From an uncultured Halocynthiibacter sp. (lineage in GTDB: Bacteria; Pseudomonadota; Alphaproteobacteria; Rhodobacterales; Rhodobacteraceae): DNA of 64,000 nucleotides. Position 1 is the first letter of the stretch. Each line of letters starts with the position of its first letter. Below the pieces are notes generated by a model. That model had not been told where the DNA came from and did no database searches. It worked only from the letters and a program-made list of their open reading frames with translations. The translations under genes were made by a program, and so were the position numbers. The stretch spans positions 744,001 through 808,000 of the forward strand of contig CANNCD010000001.1 in assembly GCA_947503035.1 (NCBI GenBank), read 5' to 3'. Below are positions 25,023 through 36,585 of this stretch, in pieces.

Positions 25023-25067
25023 GCGGGGCGATGGGCGCCACTCACGGATTTAAACCCGTCGCCCCGC
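25023..25067 (+). promoter_or_regulatory. Long GC-rich stem-loop in leader of PepSY-like gene
   Basis: GCGGGGCGATGGG at 25023-25035 pairs with CCCGTCGCCCCGC at 25055-25067: 13 pairs with a single G-U, and a 19-base loop. It ends 67 bases before the ATG at 25135 with no T-tract after it, so it looks more like a structured 5' leader than a terminator. Confidence 0.6.
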
Positions 25068-25134
25068 AGTTGATAAACGCACCATCCAAATGATAGATTT
25101 TGGCAACAGAACCAGACGTATTCTAAGGGCCGCA

Positions 25135-25530
25135 ATGACATTTATTCGACCTCTCACTCTCTTTTGTTTTCTGGGCTTTGCCAGTGCAACCCAGGCCCAA
25201 GATATCCCAGACGCCTTGGAAACGATTTTGGCCGAGCAAGGCTATGAGGTCACATCGACCCGTTTCACGTGGTTGGGGCGGATCTATGTCGAGGCATCGA
25301 ATGGGGATCAAACCCGTTCCATTCTGATCGCCCGCCAAACCGGTCGTATTCTTCAGGACGATGTGATTGCGGGCAAATCACGCGCCACGCACGGGGGCGA
25401 CGCCGGCGATGATCGCCGCATCGATGGCCCTGATCAAACGGGCGCACCAAAAGACCGGCCATCCCGCGGCACAGATAAGAAAGATCGCCCATCCCGCTCT
25501 GAGCGCGCAGACAAGGGCCCTCGGTCTTGA
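25135..25530 (+). CDS. Secreted PepSY-like protein with charged C-terminal tail
   Basis: 131 residues. A signal peptide (FIRPLTLFCFLGFASATQAQ) precedes a ~55-residue PepSY-like module (LETILAEQGYEVTSTRFTWLGRIYVEAS...RSILIARQTGRILQDDV). The last 45 residues are low-complexity Asp/Arg/Lys-rich with repeated KDRPSR and DRPSRS. PepSY modules often inhibit proteases or sense envelope state. It overlaps the downstream membrane LuxR gene by four bases (TTGA), so the two are probably a sensing pair. Confidence 0.75.
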   Translation: MTFIRPLTLFCFLGFASATQAQDIPDALETILAEQGYEVTSTRFTWLGRIYVEASNGDQTRSILIARQTGRILQDDVIAGKSRATHGGDAGDDRRIDGPDQTGAPKDRPSRGTDKKDRPSRSERADKGPRS

Positions 25531-26024
25531 CCTCATCCCTTCGGCTCCTTTGGGGGTTTGTCATTATTCAATGTTTATGCGCCGTGGCCGTGGTCGCGAA
25601 CCTTGTGGTGTCTGTGCTTGGGCATGATGGCGCGGCGGGAAACTGGCGTCTGCGCGAGGCGTTGGAAATCTCGGCTGCGCTGGGATTGATCATCGGAACC
25701 GTGCTGGGCATTCGCGCGGTAATGAGCGCGCACCGCAATCAAAAAACGGCCGAAACTGCGTTACGCGCCGCCTCGGGGGCCTTTGCCGCGGCGGTGGATG
25801 ATCGGTTCAAACAGGCGAAACTGACCCGCGCCGAACACGAGGTCGCATGGTTCATTGTCAAAGGGTTTTCGATCAAAGAGGCCGCCGATCTGCGCGGCAC
25901 ATCCGAGGGCACGATCAAATCGCAATGCAACGCGATCTATCGCAAATTGGACGTAACGGGGCGCGCACAGCTTTTGTCGGTCTTGGTCGAGGACATCTTA
26001 CTGGGGCACGACGACCAGATGTGA
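25527..26024 (+). CDS. Membrane-anchored LuxR-type HTH protein
   Basis: 165 residues. Two N-terminal membrane helices (about 7-31 and 46-66) are followed by a linker and a C-terminal LuxR/GerE helix-turn-helix (LTRAEHEVAWFIVKGFSIKEAADLRGTSEGTIKSQCNAIYRKLDVTGR). There is no receiver or autoinducer domain, so sensing is likely through the membrane part or through the upstream secreted partner. It starts at a TTG that overlaps the previous stop codon. Such small membrane-tethered transcription factors are uncommon. Confidence 0.78.
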   Translation: MTSSLRLLWGFVIIQCLCAVAVVANLVVSVLGHDGAAGNWRLREALEISAALGLIIGTVLGIRAVMSAHRNQKTAETALRAASGAFAAAVDDRFKQAKLTRAEHEVAWFIVKGFSIKEAADLRGTSEGTIKSQCNAIYRKLDVTGRAQLLSVLVEDILLGHDDQM

Positions 26025-26026
26025 AA

Positions 26027-26048
26027 CGGGGCGCCCATCGACGCCCCG
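26027..26048. terminator. Hairpin between convergent luxR-type gene and katG
   Basis: CGGGGCG-cccatcga-CGCCCCG, a 7-base stem lying in the 33-base gap between two convergent genes, so it can serve both strands. There is no strong T-run on the plus side. Confidence 0.6.
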
Positions 26049-26057
26049 CCCCATATA

Positions 26058-28350
<2,293 letters not shown>

Positions 28351-29247
28351 ATGATAAACATTTCCCTAAAACAGCTCAGATATTTTGAGGCCTTGGCCCG
28401 TCACAAACACTTTGGTCGCGCCGCCGAGGATTGCGCGATTTCGCAGCCTGCCCTGTCCGTTCAGATCAAAGATCTTGAGGACATGCTTGGCGCGCCATTG
28501 GTGGAACGCGGCGCGCGCATGGTCCGTGTGACGGAGCTTGGCCAAGAGGTTGCGGATCGCGCGCGCGATATTCTGCGGTCGGTCGATGACTTGGGCGATA
28601 TGGCGCGGGCCTCGCACAACCCGTTGATCGGGCGGCTGCGGATTGGGGTGATCCCGACCATCGCGCCCTATTATCTGCCACGGGTGATCCAGACGTTGAA
28701 CACCCATTTTCCGGCGCTTGATATTCTCCCGCGCGAGGCAGTGACGGAACAGTTGATCAAGGACCTGACGGCCGGCAATTTGGACGCGGCGATCATGGCA
28801 TTGCCGGTGTCAGAACCCAACCTGTTTGAGGCACCCCTGTTTGATGAAGATTTCGTATTGGTGCGCCACGAAAATGATGCCGACGCCGCCGTGCCAAGCA
28901 CCGACATGTTGCGGGATATGCGGTTGTTATTGCTTCAAGAAGGGCACTGTTTCCGCGATCAGGCCCTGTCGTTTTGCAACATATCGCCCACGGATACGCG
29001 CGAATTGATGGAGGGCAGTTCCCTGTCCACATTGGTGCAAATGGTGGGGGCCGGTGTGGGGGTCACATTGGTGCCGGAAATGGCGGTCAAAATTGACACG
29101 CCTTCGGCGCCTGTGTCAGTGGCCCGCCTGCCTGCGCCGCGGCCCACCCGTCGGATTGGGATGGTGTGGCGCAAGACCAATCCACTTGCGGGTCGTTTGA
29201 CCCATATGGTGGATGTCCTGCGCCAAATTGATCCGCCCCGCGCCTAG
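28351..29247 (+). CDS. oxyR: OxyR, peroxide-sensing LysR-family regulator
   Basis: 298 residues. N-terminal LysR helix-turn-helix ([38 protein letters not shown]). The effector domain carries the peroxide-sensing pair C200 and C209 in [12 protein letters not shown], with the same 8-residue spacing as C199/C208 of E. coli OxyR. The ATG at 28351 is at better distance from AGGAA than the ATG at 28345. It activates katG upon disulfide formation. Its stop shares a CTAG with the convergent LLM gene. Confidence 0.95.
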   Translation: MINISLKQLRYFEALARHKHFGRAAEDCAISQPALSVQIKDLEDMLGAPLVERGARMVRVTELGQEVADRARDILRSVDDLGDMARASHNPLIGRLRIGVIPTIAPYYLPRVIQTLNTHFPALDILPREAVTEQLIKDLTAGNLDAAIMALPVSEPNLFEAPLFDEDFVLVRHENDADAAVPSTDMLRDMRLLLLQEGHCFRDQALSFCNISPTDTRELMEGSSLSTLVQMVGAGVGVTLVPEMAVKIDTPSAPVSVARLPAPRPTRRIGMVWRKTNPLAGRLTHMVDVLRQIDPPRA

Positions 29248-30263
29248 GCGGCGGCGACGGCATCCGTTTTCGTATCAACCAAATCGCGAAGCGCCTCGGC
29301 GGCGATATCAAAGGAACGCACGCGCGCCTCGTGGTTGTGGATCATACCGGTGACCATCAATTCATCCGGTTGATATTTCGCAACAATTTCTGCCAATTGT
29401 TCGCGCACCATCTCGGGGGACCCATTCGCCGAAAGCGCCTGTGTCTGTTTGACCTGCGCGGCGATGGGGGCGGACAATTGCGACCAGACGTCCTTGACCG
29501 GATAGGGCAACGGAACCGAATTCCCCGTCACATAGCCCGCAAATGCCAAGATGATAGAAGAGCGTAGAAATTCCGCCTCTTCCGCGGTGTCAGCGGCGCA
29601 AACCCCTGCCCCGATCATCACATATGGCGCATCAAGATGGGCGGATGGCTTGAACGTGCTGCGATAGATATCAATCGCCTGTTCGATCAACGCGGGCGCG
29701 AAATGGGACGCAAACGCATAAGGTAGACCAAGATGCGCGGCCAATTGCGCGCCGTAGGTGCTTGACCCTAGCATCCAGACCGGCACGTTGGTGCCCGCCC
29801 CAGGGATCGCGCGCACAGGGGCGTTTTCATTGGCCTCTTGGAAATAGCCGATCAATTCTTGGACATCATTCGGGAAATTGTCCCGTTCATTGGCCACACG
29901 ACGCAGCGCCCGCATGGTCGCCCCATCGGTGCCAGGGGCGCGGCCCACGCCCAGATCAATGCGATCCGGATACAGGGTCGCAAGCGTGCCGAAATGCTCG
30001 GCGACCATCAATGGCGCGTGGTTCGGTAGCATAATACCGCCAGCCCCCACGCGGATCGTCTTGGTCGCACCAGCAACATGGCCAACCACAACAGAGGTCG
30101 CCGCACTTGCGATGCCCTTCATGTTGTGATGTTCAGCCATCCAATAGCGATGATACCCCGCCTTTTCGGCCGCTTGGGCCAAGCCAACGGAATTCGCAAT
30201 AGCCTCTTTTGGTCCTGCCCCTTCTGGAATTGGGGAAAGGTCGAGCAATGAAAATTTCTGCAT
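29244..30263 (-). CDS. LLM-class flavin-dependent oxidoreductase
   Basis: 339 residues, luciferase-like monooxygenase TIM barrel: LSLLDLSPI-type N-terminus, [61 protein letters not shown]. This is the YhbW/MsnO8-like branch. It uses FMNH2 and O2 on an unknown substrate. An AAGGAGATA site precedes the ATG. It is convergent with oxyR and shares the CTAG stop tetramer. Confidence 0.88.
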   Translation of the reverse strand: MQKFSLLDLSPIPEGAGPKEAIANSVGLAQAAEKAGYHRYWMAEHHNMKGIASAATSVVVGHVAGATKTIRVGAGGIMLPNHAPLMVAEHFGTLATLYPDRIDLGVGRAPGTDGATMRALRRVANERDNFPNDVQELIGYFQEANENAPVRAIPGAGTNVPVWMLGSSTYGAQLAAHLGLPYAFASHFAPALIEQAIDIYRSTFKPSAHLDAPYVMIGAGVCAADTAEEAEFLRSSIILAFAGYVTGNSVPLPYPVKDVWSQLSAPIAAQVKQTQALSANGSPEMVREQLAEIVAKYQPDELMVTGMIHNHEARVRSFDIAAEALRDLVDTKTDAVAAA

Positions 30264-30385
30264 AAATATCTCCTTGCCCTAGCCATAAATAGAGTCGCGT
30301 AAATCGCCAATACCTAAAATAGAAGTTTGTGAATATTTATCAATCAGAGGTTGTTAATCAAATATTAACACTTTTCCGGTCCACC

Positions 30386-31555
30386 CTAAAACACCTCAAA
30401 AGGCGCGAGTGTTCCAACCCCCGCCAAACGGGCAAAGCGGTTGAGTTCAGACAACAATTTCGCCCTGCGCCCCTTGGTCCAGCGGACATTTGGCTCGGCC
30501 CAGAGGTTCATGACCGTCAACACACCGGCCTTACGATCTGCCTTGGCTTCGATCCGGCCAATGAACCGATCCCCTTCTAATATTGGGTAAACGTAATAGC
30601 CCCACTTGCGTTTCGCGGCGGGCACGAACATCTCGACGGTATAGTCAAAGCCGAACAGACGTTTCAGGCGGGCGCGATCACGAATGGCCGGATCAAACGG
30701 GTTCAGAATGCGCAAACGCGACGTGGACGGCGTCAACGCGGCCAAACGGGTTTCGACATCGGCGGGCGCGACGGCCTTGGTCCAGGTGCCATCGGCCCCT
30801 TGGATTTCAACCTGAAGGAGATCACGACCGTGCGTCTTGGCCCATGCGGCGGTCTCTTTTGCATCCGTCGCGTCCCAAAATTTCCGGATTTCGGTCAGGG
30901 TCCCGACGCCGATCCGATCAAGCGCGGCGCGGGATAATGCGTCGATTTGATCGGCGTCCTCCATGGTCTGTTCGGTCATTACAGGCGGGAACACTCGTTC
31001 CGCCAGATCATAGAATTTCGTGAAACCCTCGCGGTGGCTGGTGGCCAGTTCACCGGCGTACCACAGAAAATCCAACGCCTTTTTATGGGGCGGTCGTTGC
31101 CAGACCCCACGGGGGCCGTCGATCTTGGTGTCGAAATCGCGGGTCGACAGCGGCCCCTCGGCGCGGATGCGGGATTTCACATCCTCCAGCAACCCCTGTT
31201 CCACCGCGCCATACCACGACGCGCCGCTGACCTTGGCCTGCATCCGGCGGAATTGCCGGTTCCACATGGGCAGAAATTCGACGGGAATAACCGAGGCATC
31301 ATGGGTGAAATGTTCAAACACCACGCGGTCATCGCCCAGCATCTGATCCATCATCGGTTCGCGATAGGTCTGATCGCGGCTCCATAATATATGGTGATGG
31401 GCGCGCGACACGATCTGGATGGTGTCCAATTGCACAAAGCCCAAACGTCGCACAATATCAATTGGCGACATTGCCCCAACCGGCGCGACCCCCAACATAT
31501 TCGTCGTCAGCCAAAGCCGACGCGCATCAATATTTGAAATCCGAAGTGCCGTCAC
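30386..31555 (-). CDS. YcaQ/AlkZ-like winged-helix DNA glycosylase family protein
   Basis: 389 residues starting at GTG. HTH_42-type winged-helix repeats and the catalytic-site sequence LGFVQLDTIQIVSRAHHHILWSR contain the QxD motif of the YcaQ/AlkZ family, followed by FEHFTHDASVIPVE. Characterised relatives unhook alkylated bases and interstrand crosslinks by glycosylase action. With alkB and ada in the same window, it is a third alkylation-repair candidate, but it is 23 kb away and not in an operon with them. Confidence 0.85.
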   Translation of the reverse strand: MTALRISNIDARRLWLTTNMLGVAPVGAMSPIDIVRRLGFVQLDTIQIVSRAHHHILWSRDQTYREPMMDQMLGDDRVVFEHFTHDASVIPVEFLPMWNRQFRRMQAKVSGASWYGAVEQGLLEDVKSRIRAEGPLSTRDFDTKIDGPRGVWQRPPHKKALDFLWYAGELATSHREGFTKFYDLAERVFPPVMTEQTMEDADQIDALSRAALDRIGVGTLTEIRKFWDATDAKETAAWAKTHGRDLLQVEIQGADGTWTKAVAPADVETRLAALTPSTSRLRILNPFDPAIRDRARLKRLFGFDYTVEMFVPAAKRKWGYYVYPILEGDRFIGRIEAKADRKAGVLTVMNLWAEPNVRWTKGRRAKLLSELNRFARLAGVGTLAPFEVF

Positions 31556-31730
31556 AATCCCATCCCATTATTCGCCCCCACAATAGGCACAGATCACCGC
31601 CCCACCCTAGCACAAATACCGCGCTCATTGATCTTTTTGCGCGCGACATGTGGGTCACCCAAAGGCACCCATAGACAACGTGATATTTTTCATCCAAACA
31701 GTCAAAAACCAACAACCCAAGGTCCGCCCC

Positions 31731-31934
31731 ATGTCCCTTGATCCGATCAAAGACGACGCAAAACCCGACGCCCTCAAACACCGGTTCGAACTGATCGGCT
31801 GGGCTATCTTTGTGCTGTCGGCGATTTGTTTTATTGTCTCAAGCGTCGGGAACCCATGGGCGATGGCCGGTAGTCTGTTGTTTTTATTCGCCTGTATCCT
31901 ATTCCTCATCCCCTATTTCGCGCGCCGACGCTAG
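31731..31934 (+). CDS. Small two-helix membrane protein
   Basis: 67 residues. A charged N-terminus (SLDPIKDDAKPDALKHR) is followed by two hydrophobic helices (about 19-40 and 43-62) and an RRR end. AAGG lies upstream of the ATG. No family was recognised. Its stop shares CTAG with the convergent LysR gene. Confidence 0.6.
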   Translation: MSLDPIKDDAKPDALKHRFELIGWAIFVLSAICFIVSSVGNPWAMAGSLLFLFACILFLIPYFARRR

Positions 31935-32815
31935 GCGATCTTGGCCTCGGCAAAGGCCGTCCGAAGCCAGTCGCGCACCTGTTTGACCTCGGCACGTTGG
32001 GGGCGTTTGGTTTTGCCTTGGACCAGATAATGGGACTGGGCAATCGGCACGGGATCGCCAGCGATGGCAATCGCCGCCCCGTCGGTTATGGCGCATTGGG
32101 CAAATCGAGTTTGGATCGCCGCGCACCCCGCCCCTGCGGCGACCATGGAAATCGCCACCGCCGTTGTGTCGACGGAGACCGCGGGGACCCTATCGCGCGC
32201 GGCGATGCCCTGTGCGGTGACATAACGATCCCAGAGATCCTCAAGTCCCAAGACATGCACCACGGGGGTGGTTAGATCGGCAAGGTTCGGCGCGACCTGC
32301 CCCGTCGCGTGGATCAGGACGACGGACTCGGTCGATATCTGTTCCGCCTCATATTCCGGCCAATGTCCCGCGCCGTACCTGATATCGATGTCGATGTTTT
32401 CATCCCGCGCCGCCGCCTCCCAGATGGTCGAGACGACGCGCAGGTGGATATGCGGGTGGTCTTGGGCAAAGGCGGCCATGCGCGGCGCAAGCCAAAGCGC
32501 CGCCGTCGAGATCGGCACCCGCAACGTCACCACCGCCCGTTCGGACGGCGCAAAAAGCCGTTCAGTCGCGCGGTCAATATTGGACAGGGAATCCCCAACC
32601 GCATCAAAATAGGCCACGCCAAGCGCGCTCAGCGTCAGGTGCCGCGCATTGCGGACAAACAGTTTTTCGCCCAAATGCGCCTCAAGCGACTTGATATGAA
32701 GGCTCACCGCGGTGGGTGTCAGGCCCAATTCCCCCGCCGCCAGCGTGAAATTCAACACCCGCGCTGCCGCCTCAAAGCTGCGCAGCCATGTCAGGTTCGG
32801 TGTGCCGCTGGCCAT
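31931..32815 (-). CDS. LysR-family regulator (GcvA-like)
   Basis: 294 residues: HTH at PNLTWLRSFEAAARVLNFTLAAGELGLTPTAVSLHIKSLEAHLG, effector domain with VTLRVPISTAALWLAPRMAAFAQDHPHIHLRV and DIDIRYGAGHWP, the latter typical of GcvA-like proteins. It is divergent from the hydroxyisobutyrate-dehydrogenase-like gene, its probable target. It resembles the LysR at 33959 more than the one at 39294. Confidence 0.88.
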   Translation of the reverse strand: MASGTPNLTWLRSFEAAARVLNFTLAAGELGLTPTAVSLHIKSLEAHLGEKLFVRNARHLTLSALGVAYFDAVGDSLSNIDRATERLFAPSERAVVTLRVPISTAALWLAPRMAAFAQDHPHIHLRVVSTIWEAAARDENIDIDIRYGAGHWPEYEAEQISTESVVLIHATGQVAPNLADLTTPVVHVLGLEDLWDRYVTAQGIAARDRVPAVSVDTTAVAISMVAAGAGCAAIQTRFAQCAITDGAAIAIAGDPVPIAQSHYLVQGKTKRPQRAEVKQVRDWLRTAFAEAKIA

Positions 32816-32938
32816 GTTATCCCCAAAAATATTTATACATAGATATCGTTATTATTCGTTTTTCTTTCACAGACAATCCCCCGATGATCTGCGCAACCAA
32901 ATTCGGCCCCCTTGGGCCAAGATATCAAAGGAAAACAC

Positions 32939-33898
32939 ATGAAAGTTGGATTTATCGGCCTTGGTAATGTTGGCGGCAAACTGGCGGGGTCGATCCTGCG
33001 CAATGGGTTTGACCTGACGGTGCGCGACTTGAACCCTGAATTCGTCGCGAATTTCGTCGCGCGCGGCGCAAGCTCGGCGGAGACGCCCAAGGAATTGGCC
33101 GAAACCTGTGATGTGGTCATCACCTGCCTGCCGTCGCCCAAAGCCTGTTCACAGGTGATGGAGGCCGAGGACGGCGTTCTGGCCGGCCTCAGCGAGGGCA
33201 AGATCTGGGCCGAAATGTCCACCACCGACGAGGGCGAAATCAAACGTATCGCCGACCTCGTGCGTGCCAAGGGTGCCGCCCCCATCGAATGCCCTGTATC
33301 GGGTGGCTGTCACCGTGCGGCGACGGGCAATATCTCGATCTTTGCGGGCTGTGATCGCGAAACGTTCGACCGGATGCTGCCCATGCTCACCACGCTTGGT
33401 CGTCGCGTGTTGCATACTGGCGAAATCGGCACGGCGTCGGTGTTGAAGGTGATGACCAACTATCTGGCGACCGCGAACCTGTTGACGGTCTCCGAGGCCA
33501 TGGTCACCATGAAGGCCGCCGGCATCGATCTGGCCACAACTTATGAGGCGATCACGATTTCCTCGGGCAACTCCTTCGTTGCGGAAACCGAGGGTCAGGT
33601 GATCCTCAATGGGGGGCGCGATATTTCCTTTACGATGGACCTTGTGAAAAAGGACATCGGCCTGTTCCAAAAGATCGCATCCGACAACAATGTGCCGCTC
33701 GAAATCAGCCCGCTGATGGTGGATATCTTTGACGACGGCATCGCGCGGTACGGCGAACGGGAACTGTCCCCGAACATCATTCGTCGCCTCGAAGACGCCA
33801 CCGGCCTGTCGATCACGGCCCCCGGTTTCCCAGATGAATTGTTCGACGATGAACCCGAAGAACCAGGCTATGAGGTTGTCCCAACCTCCAAAGCCTAG
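32939..33898 (+). CDS. 3-Hydroxyisobutyrate-dehydrogenase-family oxidoreductase
   Basis: 319 residues. The NAD(P) motif MKVGFIGLGNVGGKLA is followed by the substrate motif CPVSGGCHRAATGNISIFAGC and the catalytic Lys in TASVLKVMTNYLATAN. The family reduces or oxidises beta-hydroxy acids (hydroxyisobutyrate, tartronate semialdehyde, threonate and others). The C-terminus is extended with an acidic tail (DELFDDEPEEPG). The ATG at 32939 follows AAAGGA. It is a single gene between LysR genes and ends at a strong hairpin. Exact substrate is not determinable. Confidence 0.87.
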   Translation: MKVGFIGLGNVGGKLAGSILRNGFDLTVRDLNPEFVANFVARGASSAETPKELAETCDVVITCLPSPKACSQVMEAEDGVLAGLSEGKIWAEMSTTDEGEIKRIADLVRAKGAAPIECPVSGGCHRAATGNISIFAGCDRETFDRMLPMLTTLGRRVLHTGEIGTASVLKVMTNYLATANLLTVSEAMVTMKAAGIDLATTYEAITISSGNSFVAETEGQVILNGGRDISFTMDLVKKDIGLFQKIASDNNVPLEISPLMVDIFDDGIARYGERELSPNIIRRLEDATGLSITAPGFPDELFDDEPEEPGYEVVPTSKA

Positions 33899-33906
33899 CG
33901 CAACCG

Positions 33907-33929
33907 CCGCGCGCCCATCGGGCGCGCGG
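33907..33929. terminator. Bidirectional hairpin terminator
   Basis: CCGCGCGCCC-atc-GGGCGCGCGG, a 10-base perfect stem between convergent genes (hydroxyisobutyrate-dehydrogenase-like and LysR), followed by CCCCCTTTG. Confidence 0.7.
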
Positions 33930-33958
33930 CCCCCTTTGCCCCTTGGGGCGCCGCGGGT

Positions 33959-34834
33959 TTAATAGAGTGACAGAACCCAGTCGCTGAACACGCGCAAATC
34001 ATCCGCCGACGCCGCCCCGTCCCGCTCGACCAGAAAATGTGACGGGCGCACTGGCAACCGATAATCCGTCGGCGCCACCAAAAGCCCCTGCCGGATATAT
34101 TCGCGGGCAAAACTCTCCAAAACCATCACCGATCCACGCCCCGCAATAACCGCCTGAAGCGCCACAAGCGACGAATCCACATGCACCACATTCGACGGCG
34201 ACCCAAGCGTCAGCCCCGCGTGTTCCGCCAGCCGCACCCAGTCGGTTTCCGACCCCGCGATATGGACCACTTCGCCCGCCGCCATGGTCTCAATCGACAG
34301 ATCCGCGCCCAGCGAGGCATAATCCGGATGGCACACAGGCACCGCGAATTCATGGCCCAGATGCGTCACCCGCCCGTCGGTCCAATCCCCATGGCCGAAC
34401 CGAATATCGATATGCACGTCATCATCGGCAAACCGATCCGCCCAGACAAAGGTCGACAATCGCACCTCAATATCGGGATGCAGGGTCTGAAACTCCGCCA
34501 ATTTCGGCGCAATCACCAAGGCCGCACAGGAAATCGAGGCGCGCAGCTGGATCACCCGTTTTTGCGACACCCCAAAGAGCCCCTGCGTCGCGCGTTCCAT
34601 ATCCAACAGGGCCTTGCGGATCGGTTGCGCATAGGCCGCCCCGCGATCCGTCAACGCCACCCCCCGCGCCAGCCGTTCAAAGAGCGACACATCAAGATGT
34701 TGTTCCAACGCGCGAATTTGTTGGCTGATCGCGGCGGGGGTCAGGCACAACTCATCCGCAGCGGCAGAGAAACTGCCGTGGCGCGCGGCCGCCTCAAAGG
34801 CGCGCAGCCAGATGACGTGGGGGATTTCGACCAT
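33959..34834 (-). CDS. LysR-family regulator (GcvA-like)
   Basis: 291 residues. HTH: VIWLRAFEAAARHGSFSAAADELCLTPAAISQQIRALEQHL. Effector domain with VHIDIRFGHGDWTDGRV, again GcvA-like. It is divergent from the GMC/enolase/ALDH operon across a clear LysR-type palindrome. The ligand is likely the substrate or an intermediate of that operon. Confidence 0.88.
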   Translation of the reverse strand: MVEIPHVIWLRAFEAAARHGSFSAAADELCLTPAAISQQIRALEQHLDVSLFERLARGVALTDRGAAYAQPIRKALLDMERATQGLFGVSQKRVIQLRASISCAALVIAPKLAEFQTLHPDIEVRLSTFVWADRFADDDVHIDIRFGHGDWTDGRVTHLGHEFAVPVCHPDYASLGADLSIETMAAGEVVHIAGSETDWVRLAEHAGLTLGSPSNVVHVDSSLVALQAVIAGRGSVMVLESFAREYIRQGLLVAPTDYRLPVRPSHFLVERDGAASADDLRVFSDWVLSLY

Positions 34835-34874
34835 GGGTAACCCTTAAATGAAATGATGCCTTAGGTGTAAATTA

Positions 34875-34894
34875 CATTGTTTGAATTAACAATG
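34875..34894. promoter_or_regulatory. LysR-type palindromic operator before GMC operon
   Basis: CATTGTT-TGAATT-AACAATG: perfect 7-base arms around 6 bases, with an internal T-N11-A core typical of LysR binding. It is centred 50 bases from the LysR start and 57 bases from the GMC start. Confidence 0.7.
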
Positions 34895-34941
34895 CCTCGC
34901 ATGTGATCATGGCCCGAACACGCAAACCACAGGGCCCCGCC

Positions 34942-36582
34942 ATGACCTCTGAAACCTATGACTACATCATTGTTGGTGCGGGCTCGGCGGGCTGTGTTTT
35001 GGCGGATCAATTGACCGCATGTGGCCGCCACAAGGTCTTGATCCTCGAGGCCGGTGGCAGCGATCGTAAATTCTGGATCAAAACCCCGCTTGGCTATGGC
35101 AAGACCTTTGACGACCCATCGGTGAACTGGTGTTACGAGGCGGAACCGGATGCGGGTCTGAACGGTCGGCGTGCGTTCTGGCCACGGGGCAAGGTGATTG
35201 GTGGGTCCAGCTCAATCAACGCCATGGCCTATCTGCGTGGCCTGCCCCATGATTTCGACGATTGGGAACTGGCGGGGGCGCGTGGTTGGGGCTGGGACGT
35301 GGTGCGCCGCACCTATGAGGCCATCGAGACACAGACCCATGTCACCAGCGACGGCAGCCGTAACCGATGCGGCACCGGTCCGCTTTGGGTCAACGATCTG
35401 CGCGACCAAATGCATCCGTTTCGCCGTCATTTCATGGATGCCGCAACCGATATGGGTTGGCCCGTGCGCGGCACCTTGAACGGCGATGACTCCGACGGTA
35501 TCACCCACATGCAAAGCACGGTGCGCGGCGGCAAACGTTGGTCTGCGGCGGATGCGTTTTTGCGCCCTGCGTTGAAACGGACCAACCTTCGGCTGATGTC
35601 GGGTGTCATGGTGGAGCGGGTTGATGTCGTGGACGGGCGCGCCGCCGGCGTGACCTTCGTGCGCGGCGATCGGCGCATCACCGCCCATGCGCGGGGCGAG
35701 GTCATCCTAAGCGCGGGCGCGATCAATTCCCCCCAGCTGTTACAGCTCTCGGGGATCGGCGCGCCGGACCATTTGGCCCGCCTTGGCATCAACGTTACCG
35801 CCGCTGTCCCCGAGGTCGGGCGCGGCCTTCAGGATCATCTGGGTGTGTCGCATTTCTTTCATGCGACCGAACCCACGTTGAACACGGTTCTGGGACGCGG
35901 GATCGGTCAGATGATTGCGGGTATACGTTATGTCATGACACGGCGCGGCCCCCTTGCGGTCCCTGTGAACCAAGTGAGCGGCTTTGTCCGTTCCACCCCC
36001 GATTCGCCTGTCGCGGACATACAAATCTACTGTAACCCCATGTCGTATAAGACTGATAATAATGGAAAAGTCGGGATCGATCCCACGGCCGGATTTCTTC
36101 TCTGTGCGCAGCCATGCCGCCCCACAAGCCGGGGTGAGATCATGACGAAAACCGCCAATCCCATTGACGCACCCGCCATTCGCCCGAATTCATTATCGAC
36201 CAATCACGACTGTGCCATGGCGATCCGCGCGGGGCGCATTTTGCAACAGCTGGCCGAAACCCCGACCCTCGCATCGGTCACGAAAACCCGTCTGTCGCCC
36301 GATGTTACGGTGATGGATGACGACGCGATACTCGAAAATTTCCGCGCCACGGCGGGCACGATTTTCCACCCGACCAGCACCTGTCGCATGGGGCGCGACG
36401 TGACGGATTCCGTGCTTGATCACCGGTTGCGGGTGCATGGGGTGCGCGGGCTTCGGGTGGTGGATGCCTCGGCCTTTCCGAATGTGACCTCGGGCAATAC
36501 GAACGCCCCCGTTATGATGTTGGCAGCGCGCGGTGCTGCGCTTATTCTCGAAGATGCACGCCATGCCGGCGCAAAAGGATAG
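34942..36582 (+). CDS. GMC-family FAD oxidoreductase
   Basis: About 546 residues. The FAD motif YDYIIVGAGSAGCVLADQL and the GMC signatures WPRGKVIGGSSSINAMAYLRG and SAGAINSPQLLQLSGIGAP are clear. The C-terminal catalytic His is in GTIFHPTSTCRMG, and the closing motif is VVDASAFPNVTSGNTNAP. The family includes choline dehydrogenase and various alcohol/polyol dehydrogenases. In-frame ATGs at 34903, 34909 and 34942 exist, none with a strong ribosome site; the last fits family length. It is followed three bases later by the enolase-family gene. Confidence 0.88.
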   Translation: MTSETYDYIIVGAGSAGCVLADQLTACGRHKVLILEAGGSDRKFWIKTPLGYGKTFDDPSVNWCYEAEPDAGLNGRRAFWPRGKVIGGSSSINAMAYLRGLPHDFDDWELAGARGWGWDVVRRTYEAIETQTHVTSDGSRNRCGTGPLWVNDLRDQMHPFRRHFMDAATDMGWPVRGTLNGDDSDGITHMQSTVRGGKRWSAADAFLRPALKRTNLRLMSGVMVERVDVVDGRAAGVTFVRGDRRITAHARGEVILSAGAINSPQLLQLSGIGAPDHLARLGINVTAAVPEVGRGLQDHLGVSHFFHATEPTLNTVLGRGIGQMIAGIRYVMTRRGPLAVPVNQVSGFVRSTPDSPVADIQIYCNPMSYKTDNNGKVGIDPTAGFLLCAQPCRPTSRGEIMTKTANPIDAPAIRPNSLSTNHDCAMAIRAGRILQQLAETPTLASVTKTRLSPDVTVMDDDAILENFRATAGTIFHPTSTCRMGRDVTDSVLDHRLRVHGVRGLRVVDASAFPNVTSGNTNAPVMMLAARGAALILEDARHAGAKG

Positions 36583-36585
36583 ACC

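Noticed and set aside
24875-25141. 88-codon minus-strand frame
   Set aside because: No ribosome-binding site, and it covers the repeat and stem-loop of the PepSY leader.
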